Origin: an uncultured Oscillibacter sp.
GTDB lineage: Bacteria > Bacillota > Clostridia > Oscillospirales > Oscillospiraceae
NCBI RefSeq assembly: GCF_900546705.1
Contig: NZ_URDP01000002.1
Location: 1-64,000 of the forward strand
Length of the DNA stretch: 64,000 nt
Direction of reading: 5' to 3'
The position numbers and the translations under genes were made by a program. The notes below the pieces were generated by a model that was not told the DNA's origin, did no database searches, and was given only the letters and a program-made list of their open reading frames with translations. Below are positions 49,557 to 57,842 of the stretch, in pieces. How positions within the stretch are numbered: position 1 is the stretch's first letter; every line of letters starts with the position of its first letter.

Positions 49557-50171
49557 TCAGCCCTCGATCAGCGCACCGCTCCAGTCGTAGGTGTCGGTCC
49601 AGGTCCGCTCCCCGATAAAGTGCACCCGCTCCGTGACGGTTCCCCGGGTCCGGTGCTCATAGCGGATCTCAAATTGCAGGAAAATGGTCTTCCCCTCCCA
49701 CTGGGCGCTCTGGGTGCCCCGGACGGCCTCAATGGACGTGATGTCGTCTTTTTCGGCAGAGCCGTCCAGATAGCGCTGCACCAGCTCCTCGCGGTACTTG
49801 TCAAAGATGAAGGTGGCGTATCCGCCGGCACAGGCCGCCGCGTCCCAATCCACCGGCAGGCTGCGGATGCACAGATACCCGGCAGTGATCCCTCCCAGCA
49901 GGAGCATGGCCGCCGCGAAGGCAATGACAAAGCCCTTGCGGAAGGCGCTTTTCCTGCCCCGTTTCCAGGCGGACGACGCCGCCCGGGCAATGGTTTCGTC
50001 CCGGACCTGGGGATGCGCGGTGTCCAGGGCCTCCTCCATGAGCCGCAGCTCCCGCCGGCACCCGTCGCACACCCGCAGGTGGTCTTCCACCACGCGCCGG
50101 CTCTCCTGGCTGCACACGCCGTCATGGTACAGGGGAAGCAGGTCCCGGACCACTTCACAGTCCGCTTTCAT
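49557..50171 (-). CDS. Anti-sigma factor with zinc-finger HC2-type N-terminus
   Basis: 204 residues. Residues 1-45 carry the anti-sigma zinc pattern: CEVVRDLLPLYHDGVCSQES RRVVEDHLRVCDGCRRELRL, with His and Cys ligands (HxxxCxxC). One membrane helix follows (about 80-100, FVIAFAAAMLLLGGITAGYL), then an outer domain of about 95 residues. It holds the sigma factor inactive at the membrane and releases it after an outside signal. It overlaps the sigma gene by 17 bases. Confidence 0.9.
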   Translation of the reverse strand: MKADCEVVRDLLPLYHDGVCSQESRRVVEDHLRVCDGCRRELRLMEEALDTAHPQVRDETIARAASSAWKRGRKSAFRKGFVIAFAAAMLLLGGITAGYLCIRSLPVDWDAAACAGGYATFIFDKYREELVQRYLDGSAEKDDITSIEAVRGTQSAQWEGKTIFLQFEIRYEHRTRGTVTERVHFIGERTWTDTYDWSGALIEG

Positions 50172-50646
50172 CCAAATCCCTCCTCAGCTTTGTTTTCGCA
50201 CGGTAGAAGATCACCCGGGCCCAGCCCTCCGTTTTCCCGAACAGCTCTCCGATCTGGGAAAAGGGCAGCTCCCCGAACACCCGCAGGGAGAACACCTCTT
50301 TATAAGGCTCGCTGAGCCCGTGGAGCAGCACATGGAGCTTCCGGGCGGTCTCCCGGTCCGCCAGTGCGCTCTCCAGCTCCGGCGCCGTCCGGTCCGGCAG
50401 ATCGGCGTCCGCCTCCGGGGCCCGGCGGCGCTGCTTTTTCACCGCAGTGAAATAGGTGTTTTTCGCGATCTGACAAAGCCAGACGTACATCTGGCAGGTT
50501 CCGTCAAACCGGTCCATGTGCATCATGGCCTTGTAAAAAGCCTCCTGGGTCACTTCCTCCGCCACGGCCCCGTTCCGGCACAGGGAGAACACATACTTGT
50601 ACACAGTTTGGAAGTGCTCCGTGTAGATGGCCTCAAAGTCCGCCAT
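50155..50646 (-). CDS. ECF-type RNA polymerase sigma factor
   Basis: 163 residues, regions 2 and 4 only. Region 2 has FEAIYTEHFQTVYKYVFSLC RNGAVAEEVTQEAFYKAM and region 4 has LSEPYKEVFSLRVFGELPFS QIGELFGKTEGWARVIFYRA KTKLRRDL, the helix-turn-helix that reads the -35. It is the partner of the anti-sigma factor. Its own promoter (TGAAAC..GTCTTA) has ECF form, so it is likely to activate itself. Confidence 0.93.
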   Translation of the reverse strand: MADFEAIYTEHFQTVYKYVFSLCRNGAVAEEVTQEAFYKAMMHMDRFDGTCQMYVWLCQIAKNTYFTAVKKQRRRAPEADADLPDRTAPELESALADRETARKLHVLLHGLSEPYKEVFSLRVFGELPFSQIGELFGKTEGWARVIFYRAKTKLRRDLDESGL

Positions 50647-50666
50647 GGCATCACCCCCCGCACCTG

Positions 50667-50695
50667 TAAGACTGCGCCGGCGGAAAAACGTTTCA
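50667..50695 (-). promoter_or_regulatory. ECF-type autoregulatory promoter of the sigma/anti-sigma operon
   Basis: TGAAAC (50690-50695), 17 bp, GTCTTA (50667-50672) on the minus strand. It resembles the GAAAC/CGTC pattern of ECF promoters. Confidence 0.6.
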
Positions 50696-50795
50696 GCTTC
50701 TTTTCAAAAACATACCATATTTTTCTCCCGCCGCACAGCCCCCGCGCCCCCGGAAAGTCTCCGGGGGCGCTTTTCTGTACGTTTCCTTTCCAAAT

Positions 50796-50821
50796 CTTAA
50801 ACCGGCCTATATGGCGTTTAA
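50796..50821. promoter_or_regulatory. Inverted repeat upstream of the MacB-like operon
   Basis: CTTAAAC (50796-50802) and GTTTAA (50816-50821) flank GCC/GGC around TATAT. A TATGAT at 50834 is the only -10 candidate; the repeat covers its -35 region, as an activator or repressor site would. Confidence 0.45.
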
Positions 50822-50864
50822 AGCCTGGGCCGCTATGATAGCCCACAGAAAGGAGGCGCGAGGC

Positions 50865-51593
50865 ATGAACGAAACGGATCTTCGCAGCCGGCCCATTATC
50901 GAGGTGAAAAACATCCGCAAGGAGTATCCCATCGGCGACGAGACGGTGGTGGCCCTCAAGCGCATCAACCTGAACGTCATGCGGGGAGAGATCTGCTGCA
51001 TCTTCGGCACCTCCGGCTCCGGCAAGAGCACGCTGCTCAACCAGCTGGCCGGCATGGAAAAGCCCACCCGGGGCGAGGTGCGCATCGGCGGGGTACCCAT
51101 CTCCCGGCTGAGCGAAAACCAGCTGGCGTCCTTCCGGCAAAAGCACCTGGGCTTCGTGTTCCAGTCCTACAACCTGCTGCCGGGCCTGACCGCCACGGAG
51201 AACGTGGCTCTGCCCCTGCTGTTCCGGGGGGTGTCCCGGCCGGAGCGGGAGGCGGCGGCCCGGAAGCTGCTGGCCCGGGTGGGCCTTTCCCACCGGCTGG
51301 ACCACTTCCCCCGGCAGATGTCCGGCGGACAGCAGCAGCGGGCGGGCATCGCCCGGGCCTTCATTGCCCGGCCGGACGTGGTGTTCGCCGACGAGCCCAC
51401 CGGCAACCTGGACTCGAAAACCACCGTGGAGATCATGGAGATGATCTGCACCTTTGCCCGGGACTACCACCAGACCATCATTCTCGTCACCCACGACCCG
51501 GAGATGGCCTCCTACGCCGACCGGATCGTCACGCTCATTGACGGCGAGATCGTCTCAAACAAAGTCAACAAAAAGGAGAGAACCCACCCATGA
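50865..51593 (+). CDS. MacB/LolD-type ABC transporter ATPase
   Basis: 242 residues. Walker A is GTSGSGKST (48-56), the Q-loop is GFVFQSYNLLPGLTATENVA, the signature is MSGGQQQRAGIARAFIARP, Walker B is VVFADEPTGNLDS, and the switch His is in VTHDPEMASYADRI. The Q-loop pattern is typical of MacB/LolD/FtsE-like mechanotransmission ABC systems, not importers. It drives the FtsX-type permease two genes on. Start ATG at 50865 after AAAGGAGG. Confidence 0.93.
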   Translation: MNETDLRSRPIIEVKNIRKEYPIGDETVVALKRINLNVMRGEICCIFGTSGSGKSTLLNQLAGMEKPTRGEVRIGGVPISRLSENQLASFRQKHLGFVFQSYNLLPGLTATENVALPLLFRGVSRPEREAAARKLLARVGLSHRLDHFPRQMSGGQQQRAGIARAFIARPDVVFADEPTGNLDSKTTVEIMEMICTFARDYHQTIILVTHDPEMASYADRIVTLIDGEIVSNKVNKKERTHP

Positions 51594-53719
51594 ACAAGCG
51601 ACTCATTCACAGCGCCTGCGCGCTCTTCGCGATCCTGGCACTGCTCACCGCCGCCCTGCCCGCCGCCCGGGCCGAGGGTGGAACCCTGTTTGTCACCGGC
51701 TACACGGTCACCGTGGGGGACAAGCCCGCCTCCCGGCTGGAAAAGGGCGCCACGGCCACCATCACCGTCTCCGTCAAGGACACCAGCGACGGCAGCGGCA
51801 CCTCCAGCCCAGGCACCCTGGACATCACCAAGCTGGACGACAGCTTCTCCGGCGGCACCATCTCCGTCGCCAAGACCTCCCCGGACGGGGCACCGCTGGT
51901 CTATGCGGTCACCGTCTCCGGCGTCCAGTACAAGGGCACGGGCCAGGTCCTGCGGCTCCAGGTGGGCCGCGCCGGTGAGCCGGAGACCTACCAGACCCTG
52001 GACGTGACCATTACGGAGGCCCAGCCCTACGACCCGTCGGCCACGCCCAAGCGGGACTACGACGAGCCCAAGGAGCCCGCCCCCGCCCCCATGGTGCTGG
52101 TGTCCCGCAGCGAGATGGCCAAGCCCATCGAGGCCGGTCAGGAGATCGAGCTGGACGTGACCTTCCGCAATCTCAGCCCCATCCGGCTCAAGTCCCCGGT
52201 GGTGACCTTCACCCCCTCGGACGCCCTCACCATCTCCGGCGGCACCACGTCCTTCGTCTTGGGGGACATCGCCGCCAAGCAGAGCGCCACGCTGACCATC
52301 CACGTCAAGGCCGCCAGCGCCATTCCCTCCCCCGCCCAGTCCCTGGGGGTGGAGATGAAGTTCAACTACAACAACAACGTCTCCACGGTCCAGGGCAGCA
52401 TCACCGACAAGATCGCCATTCCCGCCCTGGGCCGGGAGAACACCCCCCAGCCGGTGGTGGTGGTCACCCGCTCGCCCATGGAAAAGCCCATCAGTCCCGA
52501 CGAGACCCGGGAGGTGACCATCACTTTCAAGAATACCAGCACCTCCCGTCTGGTGTCCCCGGTGGCCACGGTGGCCCCCTCGGACTCCCTGCTCATTCTC
52601 AACGACACCTCCACCTTCGTCCTGGGGGACATCGCCCCCGGCGGCAGCCGGAGCATCAGCGTGCAGGTGAAGGCCCTCAAGGAGATCGCCTCCACCAACC
52701 AGTCCCTCAGCGCCGAGCTCAAGTACAGCTACGAAAGCGGCGGCATGCTCACCCAGGCCACCGCCTCCGACCGGGTCAACCTCTCCGCCGTGGTGCCCTC
52801 CAAGGCGGACACCCCGGTGCCCAACATCGTCATCCGCAGCTTCACCTACGGCGACGGCTCCGTGGCGGCGGGCAGCAGCTTCCCCCTGCGCTTTTCCTTT
52901 GAAAATACCGGCACCGTGAAAATCGAGAACATCGTGGTCACCGTGGACGGCGGCGAGAACTTCACCGTGGACGGCGGCACCAACACCTTCTATTATAAGT
53001 CCCTCTCCGCCGGCGGCGCTCAGACCCAGGAGGTGCCCATGCGGGCGGTGCCCAGCGGCAAAAGCGGCGCCCAGAGCATGGGGGTGGGATTCAAATATGA
53101 GTACCTGGACGGGGACAAGCGCACCGCCGCCAGCTCCGATATCCGCATCTCCGTCCCCATCTACCAGCCCGACCGGTTCCAGATCAACGCCCCGGTGGTC
53201 CCGGAGACCGTGAACGTGGGCGAGGAGGCGGAGGTCACCATGGCCTACGTGAACAAGGGCAAGGACGACATCTCCAACGTGGAGGCCACGGTGGAGGGCG
53301 ACGGGGTGGAGACTCCCGCCCGCACCCAGTACCTGGGCAACATCACCGCCGGCACCAGCGGCTCCATCGGCTTCGCTCTCTCCCCCACCCAGGCAGGGCC
53401 TGTGGACGTGGTGCTGAAGATCTCCTACGAAAACGCGGACCAGCAGATCCAGGTCAAGACGTTCCCCGTCACCCTCCGGGCCGAGGAGCTGCCGCCCCCC
53501 GACGACTTCGGCGGCGAGGAGATGATGGCCGAGGAGAGCGGCCTGCCCTGGCTGTGGATCGGCCTTGGCGCCGCGGCGGTGATCGCCATCGTGGTCGTTG
53601 TGGTGATCCGGCGGAAAAAGCGGGCCGGGACCGACGACGAGGGCTGGACGGACTGGGCAGACGAAACGCCCGACGGCGCGGCGGACAGTGCGGAAAACGA
53701 GGCCGGGAAAGAGAGCTGA
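51590..53719 (+). CDS. Large secreted protein with repeated CARDB/COG1361-like beta-domains, C-terminal anchor
   Basis: 709 residues. A signal peptide (1-28, cleavage near AARA-EG) leads into about five beta-sandwich domains of about 110 residues with the pattern PIxxGxExxLxVTFxNxSxxxLxSPVVTFxPSDxLxI..SFVLGDI. At least two copies are near identical in layout (about 165-275 and 288-400). A single C-terminal helix (SGLPWLWIGLGAAAVIAIVV VVVI) and an acidic cytoplasmic tail follow. It overlaps the ATPase gene by 4 bases. In MacAB the middle gene would be an adaptor; here a surface protein takes that place. Confidence 0.85.
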   Translation: MNKRLIHSACALFAILALLTAALPAARAEGGTLFVTGYTVTVGDKPASRLEKGATATITVSVKDTSDGSGTSSPGTLDITKLDDSFSGGTISVAKTSPDGAPLVYAVTVSGVQYKGTGQVLRLQVGRAGEPETYQTLDVTITEAQPYDPSATPKRDYDEPKEPAPAPMVLVSRSEMAKPIEAGQEIELDVTFRNLSPIRLKSPVVTFTPSDALTISGGTTSFVLGDIAAKQSATLTIHVKAASAIPSPAQSLGVEMKFNYNNNVSTVQGSITDKIAIPALGRENTPQPVVVVTRSPMEKPISPDETREVTITFKNTSTSRLVSPVATVAPSDSLLILNDTSTFVLGDIAPGGSRSISVQVKALKEIASTNQSLSAELKYSYESGGMLTQATASDRVNLSAVVPSKADTPVPNIVIRSFTYGDGSVAAGSSFPLRFSFENTGTVKIENIVVTVDGGENFTVDGGTNTFYYKSLSAGGAQTQEVPMRAVPSGKSGAQSMGVGFKYEYLDGDKRTAASSDIRISVPIYQPDRFQINAPVVPETVNVGEEAEVTMAYVNKGKDDISNVEATVEGDGVETPARTQYLGNITAGTSGSIGFALSPTQAGPVDVVLKISYENADQQIQVKTFPVTLRAEELPPPDDFGGEEMMAEESGLPWLWIGLGAAAVIAIVVVVVIRRKKRAGTDDEGWTDWADETPDGAADSAENEAGKES

Positions 53720-53722
53720 CCC

Positions 53723-55057
53723 ATGAGCAAAAACGACATCTTCCGCATGTGCGTGCAAAACCTCCTGCGCCGCAAGTCCCGCACCTTTTTGACGGTGCTG
53801 GGCGTTCTGATCGGCTGCTGTTCCATCGTCATCATGGTATCCCTGGGCATCGGCATGAAGGAGTCCCAGGACCGGCTCCTGGCCCAGATGGGCGATCTGA
53901 CCATCATCACCGTCAGCGCCCCCCAGGGGGGCCGGGGCAAGACGAAGCTGGACGATCCCCTGGTCAAGAATCTGCGCACCATCTACGGGGTGGAGGCCGT
54001 CACCCCCAAGCAGACCCTGGAGGCGGACAGCATCCGCCTGGTCACCGGCACCGGCAAGCGCTATGTGTCCGAGTGGACCACGGTGGTGGGATTGGACACG
54101 GAGGCCATGGACCAGATGGGCTACCAGCTCATCGACGGCACCGCCGTCCGCCGCAGCGGCGACGTAATCGCCGGGCAGTACCTGGCCTACGGCTTCAAGG
54201 ACACCCTGCGTCCCGAAGGCCGGAACATGATCGACCGCTGGGGCGGTGAGCTGGATCTGGGCGGCACGGAATCCAACCTGCCGGACCCCTACTTCAACCC
54301 CCTGAACCAGGACTACACCCTGGAGGTGGAGCTCCAGGGGAGCAAATTCTCCGTGCCCGTCCACGCCACCGGCGTTTCCAAGGAGGACTACTCCAAGGGG
54401 GCGGAGACCTCCGACGGCATCATCATGAGCCTCTCGGACCTGAAAAAGCTGCTGGAAAAGGCCCCGGGCGTCAAGAAGAAGCTCTCCTACGACTCCGTGC
54501 TGGTGAAGGTCACCGACATCTCGGCGGTGGAGCGGGTGGAGGGCGAGATCAAGGCCATGGGGTACAACACCGAGTCCATGGAGAGCATCCGCAAGCCCAT
54601 GGAGAAGGAGGCCCAGCAAAAGCAGATGATGCTGGGAGGCCTGGGCGCCATCTCGCTGTTCGTGGCGGCCCTGGGCATCACCAACACCATGATTATGTCC
54701 ATCTCCGAGCGCACCCGGGAGATCGGCATCATGAAGGCCCTGGGCTGCTACGTGACGGACATCCGGATTCTCTTTTTGTCGGAGGCCGGGGCCATCGGCC
54801 TCATCGGCGGCCTTATCGGCTGCATCATCAGCTTCTGCGCCTCCGTCATCATCAACCTGATATCCCTGGGGGTATCGCCGGACAACCTGCTGCCCGCCCT
54901 GCTGGGCGGCGAGGGCGTCAGCCGGGTCTCCGTGATTCCCTGGTGGCTGCTGCTCTTTGCGGTGGTGTTTTCCGTGTTCATCGGCCTGGGCTCTGGCTAC
55001 TACCCGGCCAACAAGGCCGTTGGGATTCCGGCCCTGGAGGCCATCAAAAGCGAGTGA
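53723..55057 (+). CDS. MacB/FtsX-type ABC transporter permease
   Basis: 444 residues. MacB layout: helix 1 (RRKSRTFLTVLGVLIGCCSI VIMVSLGIGMK), a large outer MacB_PCD domain (about 45-290), then three helices, with the FtsX motif ITNTMIMSISERTREIGIMK ALGC. It is the membrane part of the ATPase two genes upstream. Start ATG 3 bases after the surface protein stop. It probably exports or releases a lipid or peptide using mechanical force. Confidence 0.92.
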   Translation: MSKNDIFRMCVQNLLRRKSRTFLTVLGVLIGCCSIVIMVSLGIGMKESQDRLLAQMGDLTIITVSAPQGGRGKTKLDDPLVKNLRTIYGVEAVTPKQTLEADSIRLVTGTGKRYVSEWTTVVGLDTEAMDQMGYQLIDGTAVRRSGDVIAGQYLAYGFKDTLRPEGRNMIDRWGGELDLGGTESNLPDPYFNPLNQDYTLEVELQGSKFSVPVHATGVSKEDYSKGAETSDGIIMSLSDLKKLLEKAPGVKKKLSYDSVLVKVTDISAVERVEGEIKAMGYNTESMESIRKPMEKEAQQKQMMLGGLGAISLFVAALGITNTMIMSISERTREIGIMKALGCYVTDIRILFLSEAGAIGLIGGLIGCIISFCASVIINLISLGVSPDNLLPALLGGEGVSRVSVIPWWLLLFAVVFSVFIGLGSGYYPANKAVGIPALEAIKSE

Positions 55058-55066
55058 AATCGCCCG

Positions 55067-55099
55067 CCGGGGAAGGACAACGTCCTTCCCCGGTTTTTT
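55067..55099 (+). terminator. Terminator of the MacB-like operon
   Basis: CCGGGGAAGGAC, AA, GTCCTTCCCCGGTTTTTTT. Confidence 0.9.
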
Positions 55100-55151
55100 T
55101 CGTCCGCAGACGCAAAAAAGGGCGCCCGGCGGCGAAACAGGGAAAAAGCGG

Positions 55152-55180
55152 TTGCATCCTCGGCACGTCCATAGTACAAT
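55152..55180 (+). promoter_or_regulatory. Sigma-A promoter of the alanine symporter
   Basis: TTGCAT (55152-55157), 17 bp, TACAAT (55175-55180). The leader of about 85 nt shows no recognised riboswitch. Confidence 0.75.
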
Positions 55181-55274
55181 GGTAGGGCCCGGCGCATTGG
55201 CGCTTTAAATGCATAGAGTCTCCCCATTCCGGGCGGCCGGATTTCCCGGCACCATCACTTAGGAGGCATGTTTC

Positions 55275-56660
55275 ATGGAATTCATCGTCCAGCTCATCTC
55301 CCGGGCCTACGGCCTTTTGTGGGGCGATCTCATTACGCTGCCCCTGCCCGGCGGCGGCAGCGTGGGGCTTTCCCTGCTGGTGCTGCTGCTGATCCCCACG
55401 GGCGTTTTCTTCACCCTCCGCACCCGCTTTCTCCCGGTGCGATTGTTTCCGGAAATGCTCCGGCTGACGGTGGAAAAGCGGGGCACCGACGGCAGCGCCA
55501 TCTCAGGTCTCCAGGCCCTCATCATCTCCACGGCCACCCGGGTGGGCATGGGCAACCTGATCGGCGTGGTGGCGGCCATCTCCGCCGGCGGTGCCGGGGC
55601 CGTGTTCTGGATGTGGCTCTCGGCCCTCATCGGCTCGTCCACCGCCTTTGTGGAGGCCACGCTGGCCCAGCTGCACAAGCAGCCCGATCCCCTGTACGGA
55701 GGCTACCGGGGCGGCCCCGCCTACTATATCCACGATTTTCTGGCCAAGGGCCGCCGCAAGTCCCTCATCGCCGTGCTCTTCGCCGTCTCGGGCCTCATCT
55801 GCTGGTGCGGCATCAGCCAGGTCATCAGCAACTCCGTTTCCTCCGCGTTCTACAACGCCTTCTCCGTGCCGCCCCTCTATACCACCGTGGCGCTGGTGGC
55901 GGTGGCCGCCGTCATCGTACTGCGGAAAAACGCCACGGTGAAGGTGCTGGACGTGCTGGTGCCCATCATGGCCGGGTGCTACTTTCTCATGACCATCTTC
56001 CTGATCGTGAAAAACGCCGCGCTGCTGCCGGCCGTGTTCTCCCAGATCTTCGAGGAGGCCTTCGGCATCCGCCAGGCGGTGGCCGGCGGCTTCGGCGCCG
56101 TGCTGATGCAGGGGGTCAAGCGGGGGCTTTTCTCCAATGAGGCCGGCTCCGGCTCCGCCCCCTGCGCGGCTGCCGCGGCGGATATCTCCCACCCGGCCAA
56201 GGCGGGACTTTTGCAGGCCTTCGGCGTGTTTCTGGACACCATCGTCATCTGCTCGTGCACGGCCATGATCATGCTGCTGACTCCGGCGGAGAAGATCGCG
56301 GGCCTTTCCGGCATGGACCTGCTCCAGACGGCCATGGACTACCACCTGGGCTCCTTCGGCGTGGTGTTCATCGCGCTGATCTTGCTGCTGTTCAGCTTCT
56401 CCACCTTCATCGGCGTGCTGTTCTACGCCCGGTCCAACGTGGCCTACCTCTTCGGGGACAACTGGGCCTCTCAGACAGCTTACAAGGTTCTGGCCCTGGG
56501 CATGCTCTTTGTGGGAGGCCTGGCCGCCTACACCTTCGTATGGGACCTGGGCGACGTGGGCATCGGTCTGATGACCGTGTTCAACATCGCGGTGATCCTG
56601 CCCATGTCCCGGGAGGCCCTGGCCTCTTTGCGGGAATACGAGTCCCTGCGCCGCCGCTGA
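55275..56660 (+). CDS. Alanine/glycine:cation symporter (AGCS family)
   Basis: 461 residues, about 11 helices, full length for the family. Motifs are LQALIISTATRVGMGNLIGV VAAISAGGAGAVFWMW, GGPAYYIHDFLAKG and GLFSNEAGSGSAPCAAAAAD. It takes up alanine or glycine with Na+ or H+. The AGCS motif NEAGxGSAP is intact. The ATG follows TAGGAGG. Confidence 0.93.
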   Translation: MEFIVQLISRAYGLLWGDLITLPLPGGGSVGLSLLVLLLIPTGVFFTLRTRFLPVRLFPEMLRLTVEKRGTDGSAISGLQALIISTATRVGMGNLIGVVAAISAGGAGAVFWMWLSALIGSSTAFVEATLAQLHKQPDPLYGGYRGGPAYYIHDFLAKGRRKSLIAVLFAVSGLICWCGISQVISNSVSSAFYNAFSVPPLYTTVALVAVAAVIVLRKNATVKVLDVLVPIMAGCYFLMTIFLIVKNAALLPAVFSQIFEEAFGIRQAVAGGFGAVLMQGVKRGLFSNEAGSGSAPCAAAAADISHPAKAGLLQAFGVFLDTIVICSCTAMIMLLTPAEKIAGLSGMDLLQTAMDYHLGSFGVVFIALILLLFSFSTFIGVLFYARSNVAYLFGDNWASQTAYKVLALGMLFVGGLAAYTFVWDLGDVGIGLMTVFNIAVILPMSREALASLREYESLRRR

Positions 56661-56680
56661 CGGCATCCCCTGCGGCAAAC

Positions 56681-56715
56681 AAAAAATCACAGCTCTTTCG
56701 AGCTGTGATTTTTTC
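56681..56715. terminator. Bidirectional terminator
   Basis: AAAAAATCACAGCTC, TTTC, GAGCTGTGATTTTTTC between converging genes. Confidence 0.9.
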
Positions 56716-57816
56716 TTATCTCCGGCCTCCGAAGCCGCCGCGGCTGCCGCCGCCCCGGAAACCGCCGCCGCGACTGCCGCCGAAGCCCCGGCCAAAGCTG
56801 CCGCCTCCGCCGAAACTGCCCCGGCTGCCGCCGAAGCCTCTGCCGAAGCTGCCGCCGCCTCCGAAGCTGCCCCGGCTGCCGCCGAAGCCCCCGCCGAAGC
56901 TGCCGCCTCCGAAACCGCCGCCGCGGCTGCCGCCGGTGGGCGGACGGCGGGGCGGCTGGTTGGATCTGGGGGGACGGGGCGGGCGGGGCCGCCTGGGCGG
57001 TCTGGGCCGCCGGGGCCGTCCCCAGAAGATGGGATAGTAGAGCACGGTGGGCCGTCCCATGCCGGGCCGCAGGTACCGGCGGCGGTAACGGCTGTAGCGC
57101 ACGCCGTCCAGGATGACCCAGACCACCACCAGCACCACCAGCATGGCCGCCACTTCCGCCGCCACCGCGCCGGGGGCGGGAGGCAGGTACCCGGCCGCCT
57201 GGGTGTAGTAGCCGTCCCCGGCGGAGTAAGTCTCCCGGACGGCGGGGATGTAGTTCTCCCGGACGGATACGCCGTAGAAGTCAGCGAACCACTGGAAGTA
57301 GGCGTCCGCCGTCTTGCGCACGGCAGCGTCATAGTCCCCGGCGGCGAAATCCTGCTCCATGTTGGCATAGAGCAGGCTGGTCAGCTCCTGGCCGTAGTTA
57401 TAAAGTCCGTCTCCGCCGGAGACGCCGTAGTCTCCCGGCAATCCGCTCTGGGACACGTCGTCCAGCGTCAGCACCAGCACCAGGCCGTTGTTGCGCTCCC
57501 GGGAGCCCACGCCGTACTCGTTGCCCAGATCGGTGGCGTAATCCACAATATCCTCCCCGTCGGTGGTGAACACGGTCTGCACCATCAGCTGGGCGCCGGT
57601 CTGGGCGAAGAGGGAGGCGTTCATGGCGTCGATGTGGGCCATGGTCTCATCGGAGAGCACTCCGGCATAGTCGTACACATAGGTATAGGTGCCCACAATG
57701 GCGGTGGAGGGAGCCTGTCTGGTATCGGGCGCCCGGAGCGTGCCCAAGAGGATGCCCACTCCAATGGCCAGCACCATGATGACCGCCGCCACCGGGCGTT
57801 TTTGCAATGCTTTCAT
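56716..57816 (-). CDS. TPM-domain membrane protein with Gly/Arg/Phe-rich tail
   Basis: 366 residues. One N-terminal helix (10-27) anchors an outer TPM domain: YVYDYAGVLSDETMAHIDAM NASLFAQTGAQLMVQTVF, YGVGSRERNNGLVLVLTLDD. A second helix (about 218-238) leads to a Pro/Arg-rich segment and an 80-residue tail of GGSRGSFGGGGSFGRGFGG repeats. TPM proteins occur with stress or membrane-associated modules. The tail is low-complexity and would be disordered. It closes the XpaC-TelA-TPM operon. Confidence 0.85.
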   Translation of the reverse strand: MKALQKRPVAAVIMVLAIGVGILLGTLRAPDTRQAPSTAIVGTYTYVYDYAGVLSDETMAHIDAMNASLFAQTGAQLMVQTVFTTDGEDIVDYATDLGNEYGVGSRERNNGLVLVLTLDDVSQSGLPGDYGVSGGDGLYNYGQELTSLLYANMEQDFAAGDYDAAVRKTADAYFQWFADFYGVSVRENYIPAVRETYSAGDGYYTQAAGYLPPAPGAVAAEVAAMLVVLVVVWVILDGVRYSRYRRRYLRPGMGRPTVLYYPIFWGRPRRPRPPRRPRPPRPPRSNQPPRRPPTGGSRGGGFGGGSFGGGFGGSRGSFGGGGSFGRGFGGSRGSFGGGGSFGRGFGGSRGGGFRGGGSRGGFGGRR

Positions 57817-57842
57817 CGTTTTCCCTTTCCCGCGGGGTCAGC

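Noticed and set aside
51512..54619. Minus-strand open frame of 1,035 codons
   Set aside because: It is the antisense shadow of the three-gene ABC operon, with His/Gly/Val-rich composition and no start signal. The plus-strand genes have clear domains.
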